Below are positions 33,029 to 43,234 of a stretch of 64,000 nt of DNA, piece by piece. Location of the stretch: NCBI GenBank assembly GCA_910575795.1, contig CAJTGE010000002.1:157802-221801 (forward strand), written 5' to 3'. The notes under the pieces are model-generated. The model made no database searches and was not told the origin of the DNA. It was given only the letters and a program-made list of their open reading frames with translations. The translations under genes were made by a program, and so were the position numbers. The first letter of the stretch is position 1. Each line of letters begins with the position of its first letter. The stretch is from Clostridiaceae bacterium. GTDB taxonomy: Bacteria > Bacillota > Clostridia > Lachnospirales > Lachnospiraceae.

Positions 33029-34309
33029 TTGCCAGTCCGGGCGCGCGGGCCCTGGGTAGTGATTTTGAACGGCTTTTATATACTCCCTCTGGGATATTCC
33101 TACGGCCTGCTGATGGGCTATTTTCTGGAGGAGCTTTATCGGTACGACGGTAAGCCGATGGAGGAAGCGGACATCCGCCGGATCATGGACCGGGCTGTGG
33201 GGCAGACGAAGAAAATCTATTATATGACATCAAAAGAGAAGATGCGCCGGGATCTGGAGGAAATCCTGCAGGCGCTGTTTGATGTGGCGTACGGCAGAGA
33301 GCCCTCGGTGGAGATAGGGGCCATGTCTTTAAAGGAATACGCCCCGAATATGACGGCCCCGCACCGGATGGATCTCATGGTCAGCGCCATGACAGACGCA
33401 GGGGGCCGCTGGAACTGTAATCTGAAATGCCGCAACTGTTACGCCGCGGGACAGCCGCAGGCGGGCGGGACAGAGCTTTCCTGCGCGGAGTGGAAGCAGG
33501 TCATTGACCGCTGCCGAAAGGCCGGGATTCCGCAGCTTACCTTTACGGGCGGGGAGCCGACGATGCGGCCGGATCTGCCGGAAATGATCGGCTATGCCCG
33601 CTGGTTTGTGACGCGGGTCAATACAAACGGGGTTCTTCTGACAAAGGAGCTGTGCCGGAAGCTTAAGGAGGCCAGCCTGGACAGCCTCCAGATCACACTG
33701 TATTCCCGGGATGAGGCCATCCACAATCATCTGGTAGGCGCGGATCTCCCGGGCAGCTCCGGGAATTTCCAAAAGACGCTTCAGGGCCTGCGAAACGCCC
33801 TGGAAGCCGGACTCGATGTGAGTGTAAACACGCCAATCTGCCGCGAAAATGCGGACTATACGGACACAGTAAGATTTCTGGAACAGGAGGGCGTGGGCTT
33901 TGTATCCTGCTCCGGGCTCATTGAGACAGGAAAAGCGTCGCAGGATGCGGCCCTTAAGGGACAGTTATCAGTTGAGGAGCTGTCGGACATTGTGGGCGCC
34001 GCGGCCGCGTATTGCGGCGAACATGAAATGGAGTTAAGCTTTACATCCCCCGGGCGCGCCGATCCCAAGCGCCTGTGCCGTGCGGGCTTAACGATCCCGG
34101 CCTGCGGCGCCTGCCTCTCAAACATGGCCGTCGCGCCGGACGGCACGGTCGTTCCATGCCAGAGCTGGCTGGGCGGCGTATCGCTGGGCAATATCCTGAC
34201 AGACGAATGGAAAATGATCTGGAATCACCCGTTCTGCCGCAAAATCCGCGGGCTGACGGAGGAGGAAACCCTGAAATGCCCGCTGCGCACAGGGAAAACG
34301 GCCCCGTAA
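33029..34309 (+). CDS. Radical SAM/SPASM domain protein
   Basis: A ~426-aa iron-sulfur enzyme. The N-terminal 120 residues form a helical domain (GFYILPLGYSYGLLMGYFLEELY). The radical SAM site is WNCNLKCRNCYAAGQ (CxxxCxxC), followed by TFTGGEPTMRPDL and TRVNTNG. The C-terminus has a SPASM-type cluster region: CGACLSNMAVAPDGTVVPCQSW. Substrate unknown; the family includes peptide maturases, but no small precursor peptide is seen nearby. No good ribosome site; TTG 33029 gives the longest form, GTG 33059 is an alternative. Confidence 0.85.
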   Translation: MPVRARGPWVVILNGFYILPLGYSYGLLMGYFLEELYRYDGKPMEEADIRRIMDRAVGQTKKIYYMTSKEKMRRDLEEILQALFDVAYGREPSVEIGAMSLKEYAPNMTAPHRMDLMVSAMTDAGGRWNCNLKCRNCYAAGQPQAGGTELSCAEWKQVIDRCRKAGIPQLTFTGGEPTMRPDLPEMIGYARWFVTRVNTNGVLLTKELCRKLKEASLDSLQITLYSRDEAIHNHLVGADLPGSSGNFQKTLQGLRNALEAGLDVSVNTPICRENADYTDTVRFLEQEGVGFVSCSGLIETGKASQDAALKGQLSVEELSDIVGAAAAYCGEHEMELSFTSPGRADPKRLCRAGLTIPACGACLSNMAVAPDGTVVPCQSWLGGVSLGNILTDEWKMIWNHPFCRKIRGLTEEETLKCPLRTGKTAP

Positions 34310-34357
34310 AAGGCCGAAGGAAAGACAGGTGAAACAGCTTAAGGACAGGTTAAAGCG

Positions 34358-34846
34358 ATGGAGAAGATAAAGCAGTTATGGAAAAAGATACCCAAAGCCG
34401 GAAAGATATGCATTGGCGTGCTGATCCTTATTTTATTTTGCGTTACATACCTCGTGCGCCGGAGCGCCCCTCTGGATCGGATCCGCCTGTATGAAGTCAG
34501 CGTAAAGCCGCTTGAGGACGGCGCGCTGGAAATACGGTATCACCTGAATTGGACAGTAAAAAACGACAAGAGAGAAGGCCCTCTTTTGAATGTCCGAATC
34601 GGAATGGCAAACTACAATTATGAGCTGATCGGCGCAGGAGGAGACATTCTGAAGGAGCAGCGCCGGAGTGATTCAGACAGGGAAAGCGGCGATGCGGCCA
34701 TGGCAGACGGAAAAGACGGCGGCGGGCTTTCTGTTGGATATGGAAGCTGGCCCCGGCGTCCCTTTTACGACTTTCACGACTCTTCTCACTTACTGCCCCC
34801 GAAAAAATCCCTTGCACTTTATGGAAAAAGGTGTTATAATTCATAA
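34358..34846 (+). CDS. Small membrane-anchored protein, possibly truncated
   Basis: A 162-aa frame with a basic start, one membrane helix at about 17-34 (ICIGVLILILFCVTYLV) and an extracytoplasmic part with beta-like strands (ALEIRYHLNWTVKN). After about residue 95 the composition changes to low-complexity polar sequence, and the stop runs into the next operon's promoter, so the original 3' part may be lost through a frameshift. No domain recognised. Confidence 0.5.
   Translation: MEKIKQLWKKIPKAGKICIGVLILILFCVTYLVRRSAPLDRIRLYEVSVKPLEDGALEIRYHLNWTVKNDKREGPLLNVRIGMANYNYELIGAGGDILKEQRRSDSDRESGDAAMADGKDGGGLSVGYGSWPRRPFYDFHDSSHLLPPKKSLALYGKRCYNS
34812..34840 (+). promoter_or_regulatory. Strong SigA promoter of the rimP-nusA-infB operon
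   Basis: TTGCAC at 34812-34817, 17 bases, TATAAT at 34835-34840. The leader to rimP is about 140 bases. Confidence 0.8.
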
Positions 34847-34870
34847 GATAACATAATACATTGGCTAGAG

Positions 34871-34892
34871 AGAGTGGACAAAAGTCCACTCT
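34871..34892 (+). promoter_or_regulatory. Leader hairpin of the rimP operon
   Basis: AGAGTGGAC-AAAA-GTCCACTCT is a perfect 9-bp stem with a 4-base loop, followed by TTCACTTTGTTG, a weak U-rich tract. It lies about 25 bases into the transcript and could be a leaky attenuator; NusA is known to control its own operon in other bacteria. Confidence 0.5.
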
Positions 34893-34989
34893 TTCACTTT
34901 GTTGCCCGGCAAATCCGCCCAGCGGACCGGTTTACAGAAGGAACGACAAAGCGCAGAGCCAATATATTCCATAGAAAGGCGGTGTGGAT

Positions 34990-35457
34990 ATGGCAAAAGG
35001 TGAGCAATATGAAAAGAAGGTAGAGTCCTGGCTTCTCCCTGTCCTTGAGGAGCACGGGTTTGAACTGGTAGATGTGGAGTACGTCAGAGAAGTCGGAGTC
35101 TGGTACCTTCGGGCCTATATAGACAAGGACGGCGGAATCACGGTGGACGACTGCGAGACGATCAGCCGGAAGCTGGGAGAATGGCTGGATGAGGAAGACT
35201 TCATTTCGGACAGCTACATTTTAGAGGTCAGCTCCCCGGGGCTTGGCAGACCGCTTAAAAAGGAAAAGGATTTTGTAAGGAGCATGGGAAAAGATGTGGA
35301 GGTGCGCCTCTATAAGCCGCTCAATAAGCAGAAAGAATACAGGGGCGCGCTGAAATCCTATGATGCGGATACCGTAACGATTACATTAGAAGACGGCGGC
35401 GATCTGCCGCTGGCAAAATCAGATATTGCTTTGATACGTCTGGCCTTTGATTTTTAG
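34990..35457 (+). CDS. rimP: Ribosome maturation factor RimP
   Basis: A 155-aa cytoplasmic protein needed for maturation of the 30S subunit. Family motifs: GFELVDVEYVREVGVWYLRAYIDK, ITVDDCETISRKLG, and YILEVSSPGLGRPLKKEKDF, then a C-terminal SH3-like domain. ATG 34990 has AAAGGCGG upstream; GTG 34984 is in frame but too close to it. First gene of the operon. Confidence 0.95.
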   Translation: MAKGEQYEKKVESWLLPVLEEHGFELVDVEYVREVGVWYLRAYIDKDGGITVDDCETISRKLGEWLDEEDFISDSYILEVSSPGLGRPLKKEKDFVRSMGKDVEVRLYKPLNKQKEYRGALKSYDADTVTITLEDGGDLPLAKSDIALIRLAFDF

Positions 35458-35478
35458 ACGGTAGGAGGATAAAAGAAA

Positions 35479-36792
35479 ATGAACAAAGAGTTGATTGAAG
35501 CGTTAAATGTGCTGGAGAAGGAGAACAATATCAGCAAAGATATCCTTTTGGAGGCAATTGAAAATTCCTTACTGACAGCCTGCAAGAACCATTTCGGCAA
35601 GGCCGATAATGTGAAGGTGAATATTAACCGGGAAACCGGGGATTTCGCCGTTTATGCGGAGAAGGAGGTAGCGGAAGACGTAGAGGATCCGATGCTTCAG
35701 ATTAGCCTTGCAGAGGCAAAGATGAAAAGCGCCAGATATGATCTGGGGGATATTGTCCACGTACCAATTAACTCAAAGGAGTTTGGCCGGATCGCCACTC
35801 AGAATGCGAAGAATGTGATACTCCAGAAGATCCGTGAGGAGGAGAGAAAGGCGCTGTTTAATGACTGGTACTGCAAGGAAAAGGATGTGGTGACCGGAAT
35901 TGTCCAGCGCTATGTAAACCGCAATGTCTGTATCGATTTAGGAAAGATCGACGCGATTTTAAGCGAGAGCGAGCAGGTGAGGGGCGAGGTCTTTCGGCCG
36001 ACAGAGCGCATCAAGCTCTTTGTGATTGAGGTTAAAGACACAAATAAAGGACCGAGAATCACCGTTTCAAGGCCCCACCCGGATCTGGTGAAGCGCCTGT
36101 TTGAGTCCGAGGTGGCGGAGGTGCGCGACGGCACGGTGGAGATCAAAGCCATTGCCCGCGAGGCCGGCTCCAGGACGAAGATCGCGGTCTGCTCCAATGA
36201 TCCGAACGTGGATCCCGTGGGCGCCTGCGTGGGGCTCAACGGAGCCAGGGTGAACGCGGTGGTGAGCGAGCTGCGCGGCGAGAAGATTGACATCATCAAC
36301 TGGGACGATAACCCGGCGTTCCTGATTGAAAACGCCTTAAGCCCTGCGAAGGTGATTCTGGTTGCGGCGGACGAAGAGGAGCGCGAGGCGCAGGTGATTG
36401 TGCCGGATTACCAGCTCTCTCTCGCCATCGGAAAGGAAGGCCAGAACGCAAGGCTGGCGGCGCGCCTGACGGGCTATAAGATCGATATCAAGAGCGAAAC
36501 CCAGGCCAGGGAATCCGGCCTCATGGATGATCTGGAGATGGGCTATGAGGATGGATTCGAGGGCTATACGGATAAAGACCTCATCGGAAACCAGGACGAG
36601 GAGTCTGATGAAGGATATGAAGGAGAACTTCCGGAAAACGCGGAATATGACGGGGAACTTTTGGAGGACGCGGAGTATGACGGAGAGCTTCCGGCAGATG
36701 CGCAGGAGGAATACGGCAGGGAGTATTCAGAAGACGCCGGCTGTGCGGGGGACGAAGCCCCGGACAGTGAGGAAGGCTACCGGATTCAGTAA
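35479..36792 (+). CDS. nusA: Transcription termination/antitermination protein NusA
   Basis: A 437-aa RNA polymerase-binding factor. Order: N-terminal polymerase-binding domain (1-125), S1 domain (GIVQRYVNRNVCIDLGK), KH1 (FEVRDGTVEIKAIAREAGSRTK region) and KH2 (SLAIGKEGQNARLAARLTGYKID). After residue 350 comes an unusual acidic tail of repeated blocks such as ENAEYDGELLEDAEYDGEL, in place of the AR repeats of E. coli. GTAGGAGG precedes the ATG. Confidence 0.97.
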   Translation: MNKELIEALNVLEKENNISKDILLEAIENSLLTACKNHFGKADNVKVNINRETGDFAVYAEKEVAEDVEDPMLQISLAEAKMKSARYDLGDIVHVPINSKEFGRIATQNAKNVILQKIREEERKALFNDWYCKEKDVVTGIVQRYVNRNVCIDLGKIDAILSESEQVRGEVFRPTERIKLFVIEVKDTNKGPRITVSRPHPDLVKRLFESEVAEVRDGTVEIKAIAREAGSRTKIAVCSNDPNVDPVGACVGLNGARVNAVVSELRGEKIDIINWDDNPAFLIENALSPAKVILVAADEEEREAQVIVPDYQLSLAIGKEGQNARLAARLTGYKIDIKSETQARESGLMDDLEMGYEDGFEGYTDKDLIGNQDEESDEGYEGELPENAEYDGELLEDAEYDGELPADAQEEYGREYSEDAGCAGDEAPDSEEGYRIQ

Positions 36793-36888
36793 GCGGCAGG
36801 TTTGGCTGCAGAGGGGCGTCACAGCCATTTGCAGCAGGGGACCAAAACGGGCGGCGAAATAAAGAAAAAGCAGATTGGGAAGTGAGAA

Positions 36889-37167
36889 TTGTTGAGTACA
36901 AAAAAGATACCGCAGAGACAGTGCATCGGATGTGGGGAGATGAAGAATAAGAAGGAAATGATCCGTATCCTCAAGACGACAGAGGAGCAGATTGAGCTTG
37001 ACGCCACAGGCAGGAAAAACGGCCGCGGCGCATACCTCTGCCCGTCGATGGACTGTTACAGGAAAGCGGTAAAGAGCAGGGGATTGGAGCGTTCTCTGAA
37101 AATGGCGATTCCAAAGGACGTTTATGAAATGCTGGAAAGGGAGATGGAACGGATTGGAGAACCATAA
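36889..37167 (+). CDS. rnpM: RNase P modulator RnpM (YlxR)
   Basis: A 92-aa RNA-binding protein. The YlxR fold is plain: RQCIGCGEMKNKKEMIRILK, then ATGRKNGRGAYLCPSMDCYRKA. In B. subtilis it binds and modulates RNase P. The start is TTG (36889 or 36892), with GGGAAG upstream. It overlaps the next gene by 14 bases. Confidence 0.9.
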   Translation: MLSTKKIPQRQCIGCGEMKNKKEMIRILKTTEEQIELDATGRKNGRGAYLCPSMDCYRKAVKSRGLERSLKMAIPKDVYEMLEREMERIGEP

Positions 37168-37486
37168 AAAGATATTAAACCTTTTGGGCCTGGCTACAAA
37201 GGCCGGGAAGACGGCCAGCGGGGGATTTATGACGGAAAAATCGGTAAAGGGCGGGAAGGCTTTTTTGGTGCTCGTGCCAGAGGATGCATCAGATAATACA
37301 AAGAAAATGTTCTTTAACATGTGTACTTACTATAAAGTCCCGATTTACTTATTTGGAAGAAAGGAAGAGCTGGGCCACGCCATTGGCAGGGAGACGCGAA
37401 CGTCAGTGGCAGTGCTGGACGCAGGTTTTTCCAAAGCGCTCGCAAAGCAGATTGAACTGAACGGAGGTAGTGAGTATGAGGGTTAA
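37154..37486 (+). CDS. ylxQ: L7Ae-family RNA-binding protein YlxQ
   Basis: A 110-aa protein of the ribosomal L7Ae/L30e family: [18 protein letters not shown], then [14 protein letters not shown] and the [18 protein letters not shown] strand, as in K-turn binders. The best start is TTG 37154, after GGGAGATGG and inside the rnpM end. The longer frame to 37124 is rnpM in another phase. Its 3' end overlaps infB by 11 bases. Confidence 0.88.
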   Translation: MENHKKILNLLGLATKAGKTASGGFMTEKSVKGGKAFLVLVPEDASDNTKKMFFNMCTYYKVPIYLFGRKEELGHAIGRETRTSVAVLDAGFSKALAKQIELNGGSEYEG

Positions 37487-40400
37487 TGAATTATCAAAAG
37501 AAATTGGGAAGACAAATAAAGAGGTATTGGAGATACTCAGGAAGAATCATTTTGATATCAAAAGCCATTCCTCCAATATAACGGATGAACAGGCGGCGGT
37601 TGTGAGGCGGTCCCTGTCGGCGGGGAGACCGGAAGTGTCTGCGGCTGAGATTTCAAAATCAGATACAGGAAAGGCGGAAACAAAGCGAGTGGAAGAGGTA
37701 AGGAAAGAGCCTGTAAAGGCAGAAGAAAAGGGAATGGAAAGACCTGCAACAGACAGGGCGGAGAAGCCGGCTGAACCGCCGAAAAAGAGGATTGCGGCTG
37801 TATACCGCCCTCAGAACAGTGCGCAGAGAAATAACAGCCGTCCGAACGGGCGTGGTCCGTCCGGCGGCGGAGCCGGAAAACAGGCGGGCCAGCCGGCCAG
37901 AGGCGGGGCTCAGAATCAGGCGGGCCGCGGCGGGAACAGGCAGCCCGGGATCGGCGTCAGGCCGGTTCAGAAGTCAGATCCGGCGGCAAAGGCGGCGCAG
38001 GATGCACAGCAGCAGAGCGAGACGGCGGCAGTTAAGAGCCGCGACGCCCAGGCAGCGGAGAGCCGCGTATCCCAGAATCAGGCGGTTCAGGCTGAGCGCG
38101 CGAAAAACGCGCAGAGCCAGGGCAGCGCCGCCGAGCGCGATGCGCGTCAGGGAGGCCGCGATAACCAGCGTCAGGAGGCAGGCCAGGGAAGCCGCGACAG
38201 CCAGCGCCAGGACGGCCAGGGAAGCCGCGACAGCCAGCGCCAGGACGGCCAGGGAAGCCGCGACAGCCAGCGCCAGGACGGCCAGGCAGGCCGCGACGCG
38301 CAGAGACAGGGGCGCGACGGCCAGCGCCAGGGGAATCAGGGAGGCCGAGACGGCGGCCAGAGACAGGGAAGCCGAGACGGCCAGCGCCAGGGAGGCCAGG
38401 GAAACCGTGACGGCCAGAGAAGCGGCAGTTATCAGGGAGGCCGAGACGGCCAGCGTCAGGATCGCGACGGCCAGAGAGGCGGCTATCAGGGAAGCCGTGA
38501 CGGCCAGAGAAGCGGGGGCTATCAGGGAAACCGAGACGGCCAGCGCCAGGATCGCGACGGCCAGAGAGGCGGCTATCAGGGAAGCCGTGACGGCCAGAGA
38601 AGCGGCGGTTATCAGGGAAACCGTGACGGCCAGAGAAGCGGAGGCTATCAGGGAAACCGAGACGGCCAGAGAAGCGGGGGCTATCAGGGAAACCGAGACG
38701 GCCAGAGAAGCGGGGGCTATCAGGGAAACCGAGACGGCCAGAGAAGCGGAGGCTATCAGGGAAGCCGCGACGGCCAGAGAGGCGGCGGCTATCAGAGAGG
38801 CGGTTTCCAGGGAGGCCGCGACGGTCAGGGCCAGAGAGGCGGCTTAAGCATCCCCAAGCCATCGTTTGACGGCCCGGTTGTGCAGAAACCGCAGAATAAT
38901 AAGCAAAATAAGAATGCTTACAAGAATGATAAATATAATAAAAAAGATCACGATGAGAATATGAAGTCCAGGCAGGGCAAGGGAGGCAAGGGCTCAAAGA
39001 CGGCAATGCTCCCGCCTCAGCAGAGGAAGGATGAGGCGAAGGTCCAGGAGATCAAGACCATCGTTATTCCGGAGAGCATCACGATCAAGGAGCTGGCTGA
39101 CAAGATGAAGCTGCAGCCGTCTGTGATTGTAAAGAAGCTGTTCTTACAGGGCAAGGTTGTAACCATCAATCAGGAAGTGGATTATGATCAGGCCGAAGAG
39201 ATTGCAATGGAGTTTGACGTTCTCTGTGAGAAGGAAGAGAAGATCGACGTGATCGAGGAGCTCCTTAAAGAGGAGGAAGAGGATGAAAAGGACATGGTGG
39301 CAAGACCGCCGGTTGTCTGTGTCATGGGCCATGTAGACCACGGCAAAACCTCCCTTCTGGACGCGATCCGGGAGACAAATGTAACGGCCAGGGAGGCCGG
39401 CGGCATAACGCAGCACATCGGCGCCTACACGGTGGAGATCAACGGGCAGACGATTACCTTCCTGGATACGCCGGGCCACGAGGCGTTTACCGCCATGCGT
39501 ATGCGCGGCGCGAAGTCCACGGATATCGCGATTTTAGTGGTGGCGGCCGATGACGGCGTGATGCCGCAGACGGTTGAGGCGATCAACCATGCCAAGGCCG
39601 CTGGCGTGGAGATCATTGTGGCCATCAACAAAATTGATAAGCCGAGCGCCAACATTGAAAAGGTAAAACAGGAATTGATTGAATACGAGCTCGTTCCTGA
39701 GGACTGGGGCGGAAGCACGGTATTTGTCCCGGTTTCAGCCCACACAAAGGAAGGCATTTCCGATCTGCTTGAGATGATCCTTCTGACGGCGGAGGTAAAG
39801 GAATTAAAGGCCAATCCGAACCGGAATGCAAGAGGACTTGTGATCGAGGCGGAGCTTGACAAGGGTAAAGGACCGGTTGCAACGGTTCTGGTGCAGAAGG
39901 GCACCCTGCGCGTGGGCGATCCAATCGCCGCGGGCGCATGCTTCGGCAAGGTCCGCGCCATGATGGATGACAAGGGACGCCGCGTGAAGGAGGCGGGCCC
40001 GTCCACGCCGGTGGAGATTCTCGGCTTAAACGATGTGCCGAACGCCGGAGAAGTGTTTGTGCGCACAGACAGCGAGAAAGAGGCCAGAGGCTTTGCCGGA
40101 ACCTTTATTTCCGAAGGAAAGAATAAGCTGATTGAAGATACGAAGATGAAGCTTTCGCTGGATGATCTGTTCTCACAGATCAAGGCCGGAAACGTGAAGG
40201 AGCTTCCGCTCATCGTGAAAGCCGACGTACAGGGCTCGGTGGAGGCTGTGAAGCAGAGCCTGATGAAGCTGTCAAATGAAGAGGTGGTTGTCAAGGTGAT
40301 CCATGGCGGCGTGGGCGCAATCAATGAGTCTGACGTCAACCTGGCATCCGCGTCGAATGCGATTATCATCGGCTTTAACGTGCGTCCGGATGCGACCGCA

Positions 40401-40802
40401 AAGTCAACGGCAGAGCGCGAGAAGGTAGACGTCCGTCTGTACCGCGTGATTTACCAGGCAATTGAGGATGTCGAGGCAGCGATGAAGGGCATGCTGGATC
40501 CGATCTTTGAGGAGCAGATTATCGGCCACGCCGTAGTCCGCCAGACCTTCAAGGCGTCCGGAGTTGGCACCATCGCCGGATCCTATGTGCTGGACGGAAA
40601 GTTCCAGAGGGGCTGCAAGGCCAGAATCACCAGGGACGGCGGGCAGATTTTCGACGGCGCCCTGGCATCTTTAAAGCGGTTTAAGGATGATGTAAAGGAA
40701 GTCAACGCCGGATATGAGTGCGGCCTTGTATTTGAGAAGTTCAATGATCTCCAGGAAGACGACCTGATCGAGGCATATGCGATGGTGGAGGTGCCCAGAT
40801 AG
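37476..40802 (+). CDS. infB: Translation initiation factor IF-2
   Basis: An 1108-aa GTPase that brings fMet-tRNA to the 30S subunit. N-terminal IF2-N fold ([20 protein letters not shown]), then a linker of about 450 residues, a second IF2-N region ([21 protein letters not shown]), and the G domain with GHVDHGKTS near residue 618, DTPGHEAF and NKID. Domains II-IV follow to MVEVPR. The linker is far longer than usual and includes a Gly/Arg/Gln tandem repeat (38160-38845). ATG 37476 follows ACGGAGG; an in-frame GTG six bases earlier is too close to it. Confidence 0.97.
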   Translation: MRVNELSKEIGKTNKEVLEILRKNHFDIKSHSSNITDEQAAVVRRSLSAGRPEVSAAEISKSDTGKAETKRVEEVRKEPVKAEEKGMERPATDRAEKPAEPPKKRIAAVYRPQNSAQRNNSRPNGRGPSGGGAGKQAGQPARGGAQNQAGRGGNRQPGIGVRPVQKSDPAAKAAQDAQQQSETAAVKSRDAQAAESRVSQNQAVQAERAKNAQSQGSAAERDARQGGRDNQRQEAGQGSRDSQRQDGQGSRDSQRQDGQGSRDSQRQDGQAGRDAQRQGRDGQRQGNQGGRDGGQRQGSRDGQRQGGQGNRDGQRSGSYQGGRDGQRQDRDGQRGGYQGSRDGQRSGGYQGNRDGQRQDRDGQRGGYQGSRDGQRSGGYQGNRDGQRSGGYQGNRDGQRSGGYQGNRDGQRSGGYQGNRDGQRSGGYQGSRDGQRGGGYQRGGFQGGRDGQGQRGGLSIPKPSFDGPVVQKPQNNKQNKNAYKNDKYNKKDHDENMKSRQGKGGKGSKTAMLPPQQRKDEAKVQEIKTIVIPESITIKELADKMKLQPSVIVKKLFLQGKVVTINQEVDYDQAEEIAMEFDVLCEKEEKIDVIEELLKEEEEDEKDMVARPPVVCVMGHVDHGKTSLLDAIRETNVTAREAGGITQHIGAYTVEINGQTITFLDTPGHEAFTAMRMRGAKSTDIAILVVAADDGVMPQTVEAINHAKAAGVEIIVAINKIDKPSANIEKVKQELIEYELVPEDWGGSTVFVPVSAHTKEGISDLLEMILLTAEVKELKANPNRNARGLVIEAELDKGKGPVATVLVQKGTLRVGDPIAAGACFGKVRAMMDDKGRRVKEAGPSTPVEILGLNDVPNAGEVFVRTDSEKEARGFAGTFISEGKNKLIEDTKMKLSLDDLFSQIKAGNVKELPLIVKADVQGSVEAVKQSLMKLSNEEVVVKVIHGGVGAINESDVNLASASNAIIIGFNVRPDATAKSTAEREKVDVRLYRVIYQAIEDVEAAMKGMLDPIFEEQIIGHAVVRQTFKASGVGTIAGSYVLDGKFQRGCKARITRDGGQIFDGALASLKRFKDDVKEVNAGYECGLVFEKFNDLQEDDLIEAYAMVEVPR
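38160..38845 (+). repeat. 36-bp tandem repeats coding an RGG-type linker in IF-2
   Basis: The DNA repeats a ~36-base unit that codes for variants of [12 protein letters not shown]; there are also shorter units [11 protein letters not shown] and [12 protein letters not shown]. Six or more consecutive copies lie at about 38560-38770, nearly identical in DNA. The frame is kept throughout. Confidence 0.9.
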
Positions 40803-40835
40803 GCCCCTCTTCCGTCCGGAAAGTGAGGCTATACG

Positions 40836-41225
40836 ATGCGCAAGAACAGCATTAAGAATACAAGAGTCAACAGCGAGGTTCAGAGAGAGCTGAGCGAAAT
40901 CATCAGCAGGGAGCTCAAAGATCCGCGGATCCACCCTATGGCGACCGTCGTCGCCGTGGAGGTAACTCCGGATCTGAAGCTCTGCAAGGCTTACATCAGC
41001 GTACTGGGAGATGAAGAGGCAGGAAAGGATACCATAAAGGGCCTTAAAAACGCCGTGGGATTTATCCGCACGCAGCTTGCCAGGCGGATCAACCTGCGAA
41101 ATACGCCGGAGATAACGTTTATTCTGGATCAGTCGATCGAGTACGGCGTGAATATGACCCGCCTGATCGACGAGGTGACGGCCGGGATGAGCGGCGGGGG
41201 GAACGAAGAGGATAACGGATTTTAG
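40836..41225 (+). CDS. rbfA: Ribosome-binding factor A
   Basis: A 129-aa KH-fold protein that matures the 16S rRNA 5' end. Motifs: NTRVNSEVQRELSEIISRELKDPRI, VVAVEVTPDLKLCKAYISV and the ending ARRINLRNTPEITFILDQSIEYG. It follows infB by 33 bases; AAAGTGAGG is the likely ribosome site. Normal length. Confidence 0.95.
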   Translation: MRKNSIKNTRVNSEVQRELSEIISRELKDPRIHPMATVVAVEVTPDLKLCKAYISVLGDEEAGKDTIKGLKNAVGFIRTQLARRINLRNTPEITFILDQSIEYGVNMTRLIDEVTAGMSGGGNEEDNGF

Positions 41226-41299
41226 AGCAGGGAAATAACAGCGGCTGTGCAGGGGGCGCCCGGACGGCCGCCAGGAATGGCAAGGGAGAGTGATACAGG

Positions 41300-42277
41300 A
41301 TGAGAAATCAATTGACGGAAGCCTTAAGCGGCGCGGAGAACGCGGTGCTGTTAGGCCACATCCATCCGGACGGCGACTGTATCGGCGCGAGTCTGGGACT
41401 TTACAATTATCTGAAGGAACATATGCCTCAGATTTCAGTGGAGCTGTACCTGGATCATCCGGCGGACAAATTTTCCTATCTGGCCAGTTTTGACGAGATT
41501 CAGACCACATATGATCCGGAAAAACGCTTCGATGTATGTATAACCCTGGACGCCAGCGATACGGAGCGCCTGGAGATGTTCTACCCGTATTTTGAGACAG
41601 CGGGCCGCACGTTCTGCATTGATCATCACAGGACGAACCGGGGCTTTGCGCAGGAAAACTGCATCCGGCCGGATGCGAGCTCTACAAGCGAGGTGGTGTA
41701 TACCCTGATGGACGAGAATGCGGTCAGCAGGGAGACGGCCGAGTGCCTTTATACTGGAATCATCCACGACACAGGCGTATTTAAATACAGCAGCGCCACG
41801 AGAGCGACCATGGAAATTGCCGGAAAGCTGATGGAAAAGGGACTGGACTGTGCGAAGATCATAGACGACACCTTTTACCGGAAGACGTATATCCAGAACC
41901 AGATTCTGGGGCGCGCGTTGCTGGAGAGCTTTCTCCTTATGGACGGACGCTGTATTTTCAGCGGCCTGAGGAAAAAGGATCTGGAATTTTACGGCGCGGA
42001 CACGAATGATCTGGACGGGATTATTGATCAGCTCCGCGTCACAGAGGGCGTGGAATGCGCGATTTTCATCTATGAGACGGCGATCCATGAATACAAGATC
42101 AGCATGCGATCCAATTCGATTGTGGACGTCAGCAAGGTTGCCGAGTATTTCGGGGGCGGAGGCCATATCCGCGCCGCGGGCTGCAGGATGTCAGGGACGA
42201 TCTATGATGTGCTGAACAATCTGTCCAAGCATATTGAGATACAGCTTGACGCGCACGGGGAAGCAGGGAAAGCGTAA
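41300..42277 (+). CDS. nrnA: DHH/DHHA1 family nanoRNase/pAp phosphatase
   Basis: A 325-aa cytoplasmic phosphoesterase that degrades very short RNAs and may dephosphorylate pAp. DHH motifs: GHIHPDGDCIGAS, LDASDTERL, the DHH triad in CIDHHRTN, and GIIHDTGVFKYSS; the DHHA1 part ends GGGGHIRAAGC. The position between rbfA and truB is the normal Firmicutes arrangement. Confidence 0.93.
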   Translation: MRNQLTEALSGAENAVLLGHIHPDGDCIGASLGLYNYLKEHMPQISVELYLDHPADKFSYLASFDEIQTTYDPEKRFDVCITLDASDTERLEMFYPYFETAGRTFCIDHHRTNRGFAQENCIRPDASSTSEVVYTLMDENAVSRETAECLYTGIIHDTGVFKYSSATRATMEIAGKLMEKGLDCAKIIDDTFYRKTYIQNQILGRALLESFLLMDGRCIFSGLRKKDLEFYGADTNDLDGIIDQLRVTEGVECAIFIYETAIHEYKISMRSNSIVDVSKVAEYFGGGGHIRAAGCRMSGTIYDVLNNLSKHIEIQLDAHGEAGKA

Positions 42278-42288
42278 CGGGGGACGGT

Positions 42289-43233
42289 ATGATTCACGGC
42301 ATCTTGAATATCTATAAGGAACCGGGCTATACCTCCCACGATGTGGTCGCAAAGCTGAGAGGCATTTTAAAGCAGAAGAAAATCGGGCATACAGGGACGC
42401 TTGATCCGGCTGCGGAGGGGGTGCTCCCTGTTTGCCTCGGATCAGGGACAAAGCTCTGTGATATGCTGACCGATAAGAGAAAAACATACCGCGCGGTTCT
42501 CCTCCTCGGCACGGAGACAGATACGCAGGATACGACGGGGACGGTCCTTCACACCTGCGCGCCTGCGCGCCTGGCGGAGCTTAAGGAGGAGGAGGTAAGA
42601 AATACGGCCGAACGCTTTATCGGCCCCTATGCCCAGATTCCTCCCATGTATTCTGCCCTGAAGGTAAACGGGAAAAGGCTTTATGAACTGGCCCGCGAGG
42701 GAAAAGAGATTGAGCGCAGGCCGCGGCCGGTGGAGATTTACAGCCTGACCGTGGACCGCGTTTTCCTGCCGCGCGCGGAGCTGACTGTGGACTGTTCAAA
42801 GGGAACGTATATCCGCACGCTCTGTCATGACATCGGCAGCCGGCTCGGCTGCGGCGGGTGTATGGAAAAGCTGGTGCGCACGCAGTCAGGACGCTTTTTC
42901 CTGGAGGACAGCCTCCGGCTCTCCGAGGTGGAACGTCTGGCCGCCGCCGGGAAGCTCGGCGAGCGGATTGTGCCAGTCGATGCGGTATTTGATTCGTATC
43001 CGGCTTTTTATGCGGATCAGGGGAGGCTGGATAAGCTTCTGCAGAATGGAAATGCGTTTCCGGCTTCCTTTGTGCCGGACGGGCTTTTTGGGACGGCAGG
43101 GCAGGGCGCGAAGAGCCGGGACGGCGCCCGGCTGCGCGTGTATGACAGCGGCCGCCGCTTTATCGGCGTCTATGAATATGAGAGCGGCAAAGAGCGATGG
43201 AAACCAAAGAAAATTTTTCCGGGAGGAGACTAG
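42289..43233 (+). CDS. truB: tRNA pseudouridine(55) synthase
   Basis: A 314-aa enzyme that makes pseudouridine 55 in the T-loop of tRNAs. It begins GILNIYKEPGYTSHDVV, with KIGHTGTLDPAAEGVLPVC holding the catalytic Asp, then YSALKVNGKRLYELAREG and the GTYIRTLCHDIG motif. A C-terminal PUA-like part follows. It starts 11 bases after nrnA and ends one base before ribF begins. Confidence 0.96.
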   Translation: MIHGILNIYKEPGYTSHDVVAKLRGILKQKKIGHTGTLDPAAEGVLPVCLGSGTKLCDMLTDKRKTYRAVLLLGTETDTQDTTGTVLHTCAPARLAELKEEEVRNTAERFIGPYAQIPPMYSALKVNGKRLYELAREGKEIERRPRPVEIYSLTVDRVFLPRAELTVDCSKGTYIRTLCHDIGSRLGCGGCMEKLVRTQSGRFFLEDSLRLSEVERLAAAGKLGERIVPVDAVFDSYPAFYADQGRLDKLLQNGNAFPASFVPDGLFGTAGQGAKSRDGARLRVYDSGRRFIGVYEYESGKERWKPKKIFPGGD

Positions 43234-43234
43234 A

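Noticed and set aside
38160..38845. Possible CRISPR array
   Set aside because: The repeats are contiguous, lack unique spacers, and lie in frame inside infB.
37792..39006. Long Arg/Ala-rich ORFs on both strands over infB
   Set aside because: They are other-frame readings of the GC-rich IF-2 linker repeats, without start signals.
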